Positions 1-7,688 of a stretch of 64,000 bases of DNA are shown here, one piece after another. A model generated the notes under the pieces. It did no database searches. It had not been told where the DNA came from and was given only the letters and a program-made list of their open reading frames with translations. Both the position numbers and the translations under genes were made by a program. Each line of letters opens with the position of its first letter. Position 1 is the first letter of the stretch. Location: contig NZ_CP027858.1 in the NCBI RefSeq assembly GCF_005519465.1, forward strand, positions 6,187,001-6,251,000, given 5' to 3'. This DNA is from Streptomyces clavuligerus (GTDB taxonomy: Bacteria; Actinomycetota; Actinomycetes; Streptomycetales; Streptomycetaceae).

Positions 1-1
1 G

Positions 2-1483
2 GGAGACGAGTCGTCCGTCCATTCCGATGACGCCTTCCCTGAGGACCGTCTCTCGTTTCTCATGCCGGACGGGCGTGGCGTCGAGCCAATCCGCGAGTCC
101 GTCGGCATCGTCGAGCACGGCGGACAGACCGACGATCTGGAGGGCATGCCCGCGGCGCTTGCGCATCTTGATCCAAGTGAACAGCATCTCCAATAGCGGT
201 CCGCGCTCAGGCAGCGCCAGCGCGTGGATCTCATCCACCACCAGGACCCCGACATGGTCCAGGAGTTCGGGATGTCCGGAGAGGAGGCCGATGTACTTCT
301 CGTAGGTGAGGATCGCCAGCTCGTAGGAGCCCTTGAAGAGTCTGGAGATGTCGTCCCGCAACTCGCCCGTGACGCGGATCGTTCTGACTCCCGCGGCGCT
401 GTACAGGTCGACGAACCGGTCGTACTGGTCGTTGACAAGGGCACGGGTGGGCAGTAGAAAGACGGCCTTCCTGCCTTGGGCAACGGCACGCAGGGAGGCA
501 ATCTCGCCGATCATCGTCTTCCCCGCTGACGTGGGCGCACTCACCAGAGCGCTGTTTCCGTCCAGCAGAACTGCCTCATTGACGGCACGGACCTGCAAGT
601 CATTGAGCTTACCGAACTTCTGGCGCCAGGCGGCGATGATGTCCTCGTGGATTCCGTATGTGCCAAGACTTGAAAAGGCGTGAGTGATGCGTGGGGGTTT
701 CCATGAGTCGCCGGTTGCGTGGTAGCGCGGACCCGCCCTAAGGACAGGGAAGCTCAGGTCTCCGGCCCAACCGCCGAAGCGCGGTTCTTGGAATTCATTC
801 TTCAGCTCAAGTCTATGGGAACTGATTTTCGTGAATAGGTAATCGGTCAGCTTGCCCAGGCGGATCTTCCCATCACTGGGCAGGTTTTTGTCCCCCAGGA
901 GAGCGCGAATGAGGTAGTAGCTCAGGAGGCCGTGGCGCAACGTCCGGCTCTCCTGTGCCTCTTGGTCCTTTCCGGTTGCAGTGAAGATGAGTCGGCCGCT
1001 TCCGGTGATTCTGCTCAGGACGTCCTGGGGTGAGGGCTCTGAAGAGCGGCTCATGCAGCCGCCCTGCGGTTCCGGCAGCACCTTGGCCAGTGCCGAACCT
1101 GAGAAGCAGCAGTCCAGTGCCACCAGTAGCCTCTTCGACGGGATCGCGTCGATCAGCTCCGTGAACTCATCAAGACGCACCGCCGTGTCAGCCAGTCTTG
1201 CCGGGTCAGCGTCATGGGTGGCCAGCTCGGCGGTACGCGTGCCGTGACCGGAGAAAGTGATCATGACGAAGTCGTCCGGTTCGCTGTCGCGCCCGAGTTG
1301 TCGCATTTCTGTCAGCAATCTGTCCTTGGTGGCGTCGCTGTCCAGAACTAGGCTGGTCGGCCCCGGGTAGTTGTCCGAGAGCAGGGCGTGCAGTGCGATG
1401 GCGTCCCGTTTGGCAAAACCCAGTGCCCGGAAACCGGGATTCTGGTAGTTGTCTACTCCAATGAACAAGCCGCGGAATGTCAT
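2..1483 (-). CDS. Caspase-like protease fused to SF2 (Ski2/Hel308-like) helicase, 3' end outside window
   Basis: The open frame starts with ATG at 1483 and runs off the left edge, giving 494 visible codons. Residues 1-240 form a caspase (peptidase C14) fold. It opens with a GLFIGVDNY strand, has the catalytic His in FSGHGT (His80) and the Cys in LDCCFSG (Cys125/126, the second aligned with the metacaspase DCCHSG cysteine). From about residue 245 a helicase begins: Q-motif-like WRQKFGKLNDLQ, Walker A APTSAGKT near residue 316, VVDEIHAL (motif II) near 412 and LSAVLDD (motif III) near 434. The second RecA lobe and any C-terminal domain lie outside the window. The gene is divergent from the pPIWI-RE operon with 123 bp between starts. 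By analogy with other caspase fusions it is probably a defence or abortive-infection protein in which the helicase senses nucleic acid and the protease is the effector. That role is inferred; the domains are read directly. Confidence 0.9.
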   Translation of the reverse strand, partial: MTFRGLFIGVDNYQNPGFRALGFAKRDAIALHALLSDNYPGPTSLVLDSDATKDRLLTEMRQLGRDSEPDDFVMITFSGHGTRTAELATHDADPARLADTAVRLDEFTELIDAIPSKRLLVALDCCFSGSALAKVLPEPQGGCMSRSSEPSPQDVLSRITGSGRLIFTATGKDQEAQESRTLRHGLLSYYLIRALLGDKNLPSDGKIRLGKLTDYLFTKISSHRLELKNEFQEPRFGGWAGDLSFPVLRAGPRYHATGDSWKPPRITHAFSSLGTYGIHEDIIAAWRQKFGKLNDLQVRAVNEAVLLDGNSALVSAPTSAGKTMIGEIASLRAVAQGRKAVFLLPTRALVNDQYDRFVDLYSAAGVRTIRVTGELRDDISRLFKGSYELAILTYEKYIGLLSGHPELLDHVGVLVVDEIHALALPERGPLLEMLFTWIKMRKRRGHALQIVGLSAVLDDADGLADWLDATPVRHEKRETVLREGVIGMDGRLVS

Positions 1484-1606
1484 CCGATCCCCAGAAGTCC
1501 TGTCGTAGAGGGAAGAAGAGTATGGCACGGCCGGCCGATCTGACTGCGCACTCCGGGGGAATTGAGGCGCTTCGGTGTCGTTCTGCGTACAGAGAAAGGC
1601 GAGGGA
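1484..1606. promoter_or_regulatory. Divergent promoter region of the defence island
   Basis: These 123 bp separate the caspase-helicase start from the Cas4-like start. Both transcription units must be driven from here or from just inside the neighbouring gene. I see no clear -10/-35 pair or operator palindrome. An AAAGG ribosome-binding site at 1595-1599 favours ATG 1607 over the in-frame TTG at 1562. Confidence 0.4.
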
Positions 1607-3259
1607 ATGACTGTTTGGGGGATCCCGAGCGGTGTCAGGGGCGATGGGAATCTGGTCCGGATTCGACCGTCTGATATCGGGGCAAAAAGCGGCAAGTGCG
1701 CTCAGCGTCTTGCGATGAAAGTCCGTCCAGGAGTCTCCCGGACGGTCGATGGGCCGGTATCCCGGCGCCCTGCCAAGACCTCGGCCCTGGGCCCCTTGCA
1801 CAAGGTTCTCGACCTGATCGAGTTCGATCAGCTCTCGCTGGAAGAGGCCCTGGCGAAGTGGCTGCATGGTCCCCACCGCCGACCGCCGCACCCCGGCCTG
1901 GTCCAGTGGACGGAGCACGCCGTGCGCGGTTATCTGGCGGCCGTGGCGGAGTGCGTGCCGCTGGCGCCGGTATCGCGCCGGTGGGCCAGGCAGCGTACCG
2001 ACGTGGAGGACGGCATCGCCGTTGTATACGAAGAGACAGTGAGCGGTCGGCGCTATGAGGGCGATGGAGTACGCGAACTGCGCATTCCACGGCTCAAGTC
2101 CGTCGACAAGGGCACAGGGGACCCCACGGACGGTGAACGGGCGGAGACCGCGCTCGCTGCTGCGGTCCTGGCGGGCGCCAGACCGGTTCTCAGCTCTCCG
2201 TGGAAACCTCAGCAGCAGCTCACGCTGGGGCGGTTCACCCCCGCGGTCCACGTCCGGATCGTTGAGATCGGCTGTGTCGACGCCTCCCGTAACGTCCTGT
2301 TCGAAGGCACCCCGGAGGAGGCGCACCAGCACTATGCCCACACAGCAGACGAACGTGTGCGGGCGGTGAAGGCGGGCGGTGGTTACCTCCCGGGAACGGA
2401 GTGCGGCACCTGTCAACTCGTCGACGTCTGTCCTGCGGTCCCGTCCCGCCCCGGCTTCCTGGGCGTCGACTCCACGCCCAAACAGCGCCGTTCCTGGTCC
2501 ATGACAACGGCGCGGGTTTATCGGACCTGCCCGGCGCGCGCGTACCTTCTGGATCTGTTTCTGCCCAGAGCCGATGCGGCCGAGAACACACCGGCGACGG
2601 TACGAGGTCAGGCAGTACACACGGCGATCGAGGAACTGCACAGCCGGGAACCGGTCCGAAGCTGCACAGCGAGCGACGCGCCGGCCACACCGGAGCGCTG
2701 GAGGGCCGGCGGCTGGGAAGTGAGCGGTTTCCAGGCGAGGCTCGGGACACAGATGATCGGCGACCACTCCCTCGTCTGTCCGCTGCACGGGCTGCCCGAC
2801 GACGCGCAGGTGTACCCGGAACGATCGCTCGTCGTCCATGACCCGGAGGCCGACGTGGTCGTCGTCGCCAAGACCGATCTCCTCTATCGGCGGATGGACA
2901 CATGGTTCCTCCGGGAGACCAAGACCACGCGTTCCCTGGACGAGAGCGACCCGCTCGTCACCTACCCTCAGCTCGCTCTCGCGCTGTTGCTTGCCCATGC
3001 GGGCGCGGTGCCTGGCACGACGGAGGACGGGAGCTCCCGGTGCCGTGTGGAATTGGAGCGTTTGACCGGCAGTGGGCCAGTGCTGACCGGTATTGACAGC
3101 GACGACGATGAGCTGCTGGCGCAGGCACGCCAGATCGTTACCGACCACGCCAGCCCGTGGCACGTTGATGAGGAGTACCCGGCCAACCCGGGCAAGCACT
3201 GTGGAACCTGCCCCGTCATCCGGTGGTGCCCGGACCGGGCACAGGGGAGCGCCGCGTGA
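1607..3259 (+). CDS. Tandem Cas4-like Fe-S PD-(D/E)XK nuclease, first module degenerate
   Basis: A 550-residue protein made of two Cas4/RecB-like modules. Each has one N-terminal Cys and a C-terminal C-x2-C-x5-C group, the usual four ligands of a 4Fe-4S cluster: Cys31 with Cys266/269/275, then Cys308 with Cys532/535/541. The second module keeps the nuclease signature: His338 in RGQAVH, Asp424 in KTDLLYR, Glu437-Thr-Lys439 in RETKTT, and a following YPQLALAL helix. In the first module the corresponding strand reads RELRIPR, with no D/ExK, so it looks catalytically dead. The ATG at 1607 was chosen for its ribosome-binding site and because RIRPSDIGAK just after it matches a Cas4-type N-terminus. 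The stop overlaps the GTG of the REase gene, so the gene belongs to the pPIWI-RE operon. Likely role: DNA end processing or a DNA-binding scaffold for that system (inferred). Confidence 0.85.
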   Translation: MTVWGIPSGVRGDGNLVRIRPSDIGAKSGKCAQRLAMKVRPGVSRTVDGPVSRRPAKTSALGPLHKVLDLIEFDQLSLEEALAKWLHGPHRRPPHPGLVQWTEHAVRGYLAAVAECVPLAPVSRRWARQRTDVEDGIAVVYEETVSGRRYEGDGVRELRIPRLKSVDKGTGDPTDGERAETALAAAVLAGARPVLSSPWKPQQQLTLGRFTPAVHVRIVEIGCVDASRNVLFEGTPEEAHQHYAHTADERVRAVKAGGGYLPGTECGTCQLVDVCPAVPSRPGFLGVDSTPKQRRSWSMTTARVYRTCPARAYLLDLFLPRADAAENTPATVRGQAVHTAIEELHSREPVRSCTASDAPATPERWRAGGWEVSGFQARLGTQMIGDHSLVCPLHGLPDDAQVYPERSLVVHDPEADVVVVAKTDLLYRRMDTWFLRETKTTRSLDESDPLVTYPQLALALLLAHAGAVPGTTEDGSSRCRVELERLTGSGPVLTGIDSDDDELLAQARQIVTDHASPWHVDEEYPANPGKHCGTCPVIRWCPDRAQGSAA

Positions 3260-4428
3260 ACGAATGGATCACGAAGCCGCGGGATGACGCGGGCGAGCGA
3301 TGGCGTCGTGTGGTCGCCGCGGCGTTGCGGGCTGCCTACGCCTGGTCGGTACGGCGGCGGTATCCCACGGCCCTGCGTGAGGTCGCCATGATGACCGGTG
3401 TCGTCATGGAGGCGCACGGGCCTTGTCGCGGCCCGGCGTCGCCGAGTGCCCTCGTCGACCGTCTCCGTGCCCCTCTCGGTGAGCTGCTGGCATTCGCAGA
3501 ATTGGGCGAGACGGAGGACTCGGTGGTCGCCGACGCGGTTCTGCTCGACTCCCGCGACCAGCTGACTCCGGATGTACATGACCTGGTGTGCGAATACGCC
3601 CTGCCCCTGGCCGGTACCTTCGAAGCGGAGGTTTGGCTCCCGACCTGGACACGCATGAACGCAGACCATATCCGTCATCAGGCCTTCGCCTCACTGATTG
3701 AGACGCGGAGCCAGGGGGATTACGTCGTGTCCAGGAAGTTCCTGATCGACCACCCGGCCGGAAGCCGCGAGGAACTCGCCGAACTCGTCAGCACGACCGG
3801 GGCCCGCGTGGTGTCCCGGGGATACACCGAGATCCCCGCTGAGCGGCGATACCACGCGGGCCCCGACACGGCATGGTGGTGGCCGTGTCCGGTCTGCGCC
3901 TGGCCCATGGAGGTTACGGGCGCGACCGTGCGCTGCCGCTATCGTCCGCACGCGTCTGTCTTCCGGATCGTCCCGGGCAGGGCGCACCGCTCCCGTCCCG
4001 GCCTGATCGCCCTCGACGAGGGACCACGGGTGGCCAGGCCCGAGGCCCGGCCGGTGAACGACGCTGTCTGTCTGGACGCGGGCGTATGGCGGTTCGTCGT
4101 GGTTCCCGGAGCCAGCGAGTTGAGACTGAGCCGCGCGTTGGAGAAACAGGGGGCTCAGGTCCGTATGTGGCCCGAACTCGACAGTTACGACCTGCATGTT
4201 TCGGCGGGCCCGCACGAGTTCCGGATCGACGTGAAGGAGTACCGCTCCGTGCACCGGTTGATCGCCGACCTCCGTACGAAGCCGCCGCAGGCACGTGTCC
4301 TGCTGCCGCAGACCCATGAGCACCAGTGGGACGCTGTCAGGGCGGCCTTGCCCTTCCTCGCTGTCACGACGGAGACACGCTTCCGTGCCGAGGTCCGGCG
4401 AGCACTGAGGAAAGGCCGGACAGCGTGA
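3256..4428 (+). CDS. pPIWI-RE-associated restriction endonuclease-like protein with zinc ribbon
   Basis: A 390-residue protein starting at the GTG that shares a GTGA overlap with the preceding stop; GGGGAG sits seven bases upstream. The N-terminal half is alpha-helical with no recognised enzyme motif and probably corresponds to a domain specific to pPIWI-RE islands. A zinc ribbon follows: Cys211-x2-Cys214, Cys227 and His232. The C-terminal third is a PD-(D/E)XK fold: an acidic helix residue in ASELRLSR, Asp312 in SYDLHV and Asp325-Val-Lys327 in FRIDVKEY, so the metal-binding set looks complete. In the published pPIWI-RE gene triad (Burroughs, Iyer and Aravind) a REase sits beside a DinG-type helicase and the PIWI protein, as here. 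Expected function is DNA cleavage during defence against invading DNA, guided or licensed by the partners. Target and guide are unknown. Confidence 0.85.
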   Translation: MNEWITKPRDDAGERWRRVVAAALRAAYAWSVRRRYPTALREVAMMTGVVMEAHGPCRGPASPSALVDRLRAPLGELLAFAELGETEDSVVADAVLLDSRDQLTPDVHDLVCEYALPLAGTFEAEVWLPTWTRMNADHIRHQAFASLIETRSQGDYVVSRKFLIDHPAGSREELAELVSTTGARVVSRGYTEIPAERRYHAGPDTAWWWPCPVCAWPMEVTGATVRCRYRPHASVFRIVPGRAHRSRPGLIALDEGPRVARPEARPVNDAVCLDAGVWRFVVVPGASELRLSRALEKQGAQVRMWPELDSYDLHVSAGPHEFRIDVKEYRSVHRLIADLRTKPPQARVLLPQTHEHQWDAVRAALPFLAVTTETRFRAEVRRALRKGRTA

Positions 4429-7400
4429 GCGATGCGCCTGGGACACGATCCTTCCCGAAGCTGATGGGGGCTGCGATTGGACTGGCCGCGAGCTTCTTTC
4501 CCGTCGATGTCGGTACGGGCCACACACGTACGACCACACGCGCCGACGCCCTGTTCGTCCTCGACGGCCACATCGCGGACTGGTCCGGCTGGTCTGCTCT
4601 GTCCGCCGCCGACGCGAGGCGGTTCACGAAACTGCTCCGCCGCCGCCCGAACCAACTGGCTAACGCCGAGGCGGCGGGCAGAGTCCTGGACCGCCTGCTG
4701 GCAGGTGGGGAGATCCCCGGCTGCCGAGCAGCCGACGACTACACGGGAGACGGCAACAGCAGGCTCCTGGTAGAGCCCGGGATGCCTCTGCCCGCGTTCG
4801 TCGACGGCTTCCTGCGCGACCTCGATGTGCTCTACGCCGGGCGCCAGCGCAGCCTCCCCTCGGCAGAGGCAGGGCCGCATACCACCACCACGATGATCCC
4901 GGGACTCGACGGCAGCAGCCAGAAGTACGTTGACTTCCGCTACGAGATCCGACCGCACCATGTGGCCCGGACTGTCTCGGCACCGACCCTCATGGACGCC
5001 CCCGCCCTGCTCGACTGTTGGGCGCCCTTCTCCGAGCTGCGGGACATCGCCGCGCGGATCGACCACGGCCTGGACGGCACCGGCGGCATCACCTTCCGGC
5101 AGAAGGCGGTGGACCAGTTCGCCGAGCAGATCCGGTCACGGGAGGGAACATCCGTGACCGGGCTACGGCTCACTGCCGGTACCCTCAACCAGCTTCTCGC
5201 CTACACAGGTTTCGGAAAATCGGTGGTCCTCGTCGAGACCTTCGCCTGCTGGGCCGTGACCCAAGGCATCGTCGTGGCCTTCGTACTGCCTACCAACGCG
5301 GATGTCGTCAAGGCTGCCTACGCAGTGGAGCGCGCGCTGCGTCTGCTGGATGAAGACATGGATAAGAGCGTGATCCCGCTCATGTCCCCGCGCGCGCTGA
5401 TCAAGGTGGCGGAGGCCTCGTCCGCCCGAGCCTCGGCGCAAGGTCCCGACGCCGACTGGATCTGGCGGCGCTTCGGGTACGGCTGCGCACTCGCCGCAGT
5501 GGCCGAAGCGAGTGGTGGCACCGACAACTGGCAGCCGGGCCGCGAACCGTGTGCCAAGCTGCGCAGTCCGCGTCCACGCGGCAGGGACAGAAAGGTCGCC
5601 TGTCCCTGGCGGAAGACCTGTGACCGTGCTCGACAGGCTCGGGAGGCGTGCACGGCGGACATCGTCGTCACCACGCATGCCAATCTGTTGCTCGGCCGAG
5701 TTCAGACACCGGTGAACGACGGACACGGCGAGAGTGATCGGCTCACCGTCGAGGAACTGGTGCTGCGCCGCTGCCAGATCGTCGTCATCGACGAGGTCGA
5801 CCTCTTCCAGCAGTTCGCCATCGACCGGGCGGCGCGGGGACTCGTACTGGACCAGGCAGGGCGGACGAACACACCGCTGCGGAACTTCGACCGGGACTTC
5901 GGCGAGGCGTTCGGGCGGCTCCGCGAAGAGACCGACGCGAGTGTGCGGGACGCCTTCGTCAATCTGCGCTATCTGTCGGAGATCTACGTCAGTCATCTGA
6001 CCTATGCGCGGCTCGGAGCCACCGGCCGTCCCGCACGCCGCCGCCCACGCGGCCCCGGCCGCTTCTGGATGGTGCCCAGACGGTGGGACAACTGGCTTGC
6101 CGGAAGACTGTTCGGCGTCGAACCCGACGACGTGAGTGCTGACCAGATGAACGTCTTCTGCTCCCTGTTCCCCGATGCGCCCAACCTTGCCCCCGACGCG
6201 CCGAGGGGTTTCGCCGAGGCCCGCCGGCAGCTCACCCTCGTGGTCACTCCCGGTGCCGGAGGACCTGCGGTGGCGACGGCCCGCGCGGCCCTCGAACGCC
6301 TGACCACGGCGGTGCCCGAGGGAGACCGTGCTCAGGCGGTCAACCGGATTCTCCGCCGGGCCATCCTTGAACGCATCCGAATCTCCCTGCACAGCCTCAT
6401 GGCCAACAACGCGCAGCTCGTCGATGTGGGAGTGGAGTCTGCCCAGGAGATCGCTGAAGCCCTCGGGAGCTACAACCGCTGGCAGCTGACCCCGACCGGA
6501 CCGCTTGGCAGGCTCGTTTTCGCCTTCACTGAGTACTTCGACGACACAGGGGCCGACCCCGCGCAGCTGATGACTACGGCGTTCGGTGGCGACCCGCACT
6601 CCTACGTCGTCGGGCTCGGTGACACGACAGCCCTCGCCCACTCCGGGGTCCGCAGGATCGTCCTGGGCCTCTCCGCCACCTCGTACTTCCCCGGCGCCCC
6701 GCATCACCATGTGCATACTAGGCCCAACTGGTGGGTCGCCGACGACACCCCCGGCATGGTGCGCATTCTTCCTGCCCCGATCCTGGACGAGGAGATCAGA
6801 CCGCGTCGGATTTCCGGCCTGGAGGGCAGTGCGCGAGATGAAGCGATCACCACCATCGCCGGATCGCTCTGGGGTACATACCTCCGCGCGGAACTGGAAC
6901 GGTTGCGAGCCGAAGACCGGGACCGGGCACGTGTCCTGCTCGCCACCACGTCATATCTGGCGGCCCGTCAGGTTGCCGAAGGGCTGTTCTCGGCAGGTGT
7001 TGACGCGTCACGGATCTGTCTGGCGGTCCGCCCCTCTGAGGATGAACCCGGTGCCTTCATGGGTATGGGCAATGGACGCTGGCGGGAACTGCCCGCCGAC
7101 CGACTGGAGACTTTCCCGCAGCTGGAAGGTGCGGACATCCTCATCGCCCCGCTGGGCCGAGTGCAGCGTGGAGTGAACATCATCGGTAGGGACGACCGGT
7201 CCGCCCTGGGCTCCGTATGGCTCATCGTCCGGCCCATCCCGCTGATCGACGAGCCTCCCGAACTGCTGGCACACATCCAGGCCAAGGCGTTGGCTGAGCA
7301 CAGCGGCCCGTCCAGTGATCCGTTGGCCCTACTCGCCGAACGCAGGAGAACTGCCGGCACCTATCTGGACGAGATTGTCCGCAGGCCCCCCTATTTCCAG

Positions 7401-7688
7401 GCACAGCCGGACGAGGTCAAACTGGGGGTGGTCGCCGAGATCATCAATGGAGCGGTCCAGCTCATCGGCCGTGCGCGCCGAGGCGGCACCCCCGCCGTCC
7501 TCCATCTGGTGGACGGAGCCTTCCACGACGGACATGGCGGAACCGATTTCGCCACGTTGATCCTCCAGCTTCGGGAGAAGTGGCGCAGGGACGGCGTTCT
7601 CAACGACATGCGTGCGTACTACGGAACGACGCTGGAAGCGTTTCTCACCTACGCCGAAGAACAGAGCTCCGGAGCCTCCTCGTGCTGA
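4425..7688 (+). CDS. DinG/XPD-like Fe-S SF2 helicase of the pPIWI-RE island
   Basis: A 1087-residue protein; its GTG start overlaps the previous stop (GTGA) with GAGGAAAGG upstream. Motifs in order: Walker A TGFGKS (Lys265); four cysteines typical of the XPD/DinG 4Fe-4S domain (Cys376, 393, 399, 409), inserted between motif I and motif II; DEVD box at residues 456-459; SAT motif in LGLSATSYF; and motif VI QLIGRARR at 1012-1019. The first 230 residues precede the helicase and probably correspond to an island-specific N-terminal domain. XPD/DinG enzymes are 5'-3' helicases that unwind DNA duplexes, R-loops or D-loops. Here it would plausibly open target DNA for the PIWI protein and REase. The helicase call is direct; the role in the complex is inferred from gene coupling and the known triad. 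Confidence 0.9.
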   Translation: MSDAPGTRSFPKLMGAAIGLAASFFPVDVGTGHTRTTTRADALFVLDGHIADWSGWSALSAADARRFTKLLRRRPNQLANAEAAGRVLDRLLAGGEIPGCRAADDYTGDGNSRLLVEPGMPLPAFVDGFLRDLDVLYAGRQRSLPSAEAGPHTTTTMIPGLDGSSQKYVDFRYEIRPHHVARTVSAPTLMDAPALLDCWAPFSELRDIAARIDHGLDGTGGITFRQKAVDQFAEQIRSREGTSVTGLRLTAGTLNQLLAYTGFGKSVVLVETFACWAVTQGIVVAFVLPTNADVVKAAYAVERALRLLDEDMDKSVIPLMSPRALIKVAEASSARASAQGPDADWIWRRFGYGCALAAVAEASGGTDNWQPGREPCAKLRSPRPRGRDRKVACPWRKTCDRARQAREACTADIVVTTHANLLLGRVQTPVNDGHGESDRLTVEELVLRRCQIVVIDEVDLFQQFAIDRAARGLVLDQAGRTNTPLRNFDRDFGEAFGRLREETDASVRDAFVNLRYLSEIYVSHLTYARLGATGRPARRRPRGPGRFWMVPRRWDNWLAGRLFGVEPDDVSADQMNVFCSLFPDAPNLAPDAPRGFAEARRQLTLVVTPGAGGPAVATARAALERLTTAVPEGDRAQAVNRILRRAILERIRISLHSLMANNAQLVDVGVESAQEIAEALGSYNRWQLTPTGPLGRLVFAFTEYFDDTGADPAQLMTTAFGGDPHSYVVGLGDTTALAHSGVRRIVLGLSATSYFPGAPHHHVHTRPNWWVADDTPGMVRILPAPILDEEIRPRRISGLEGSARDEAITTIAGSLWGTYLRAELERLRAEDRDRARVLLATTSYLAARQVAEGLFSAGVDASRICLAVRPSEDEPGAFMGMGNGRWRELPADRLETFPQLEGADILIAPLGRVQRGVNIIGRDDRSALGSVWLIVRPIPLIDEPPELLAHIQAKALAEHSGPSSDPLALLAERRRTAGTYLDEIVRRPPYFQAQPDEVKLGVVAEIINGAVQLIGRARRGGTPAVLHLVDGAFHDGHGGTDFATLILQLREKWRRDGVLNDMRAYYGTTLEAFLTYAEEQSSGASSC

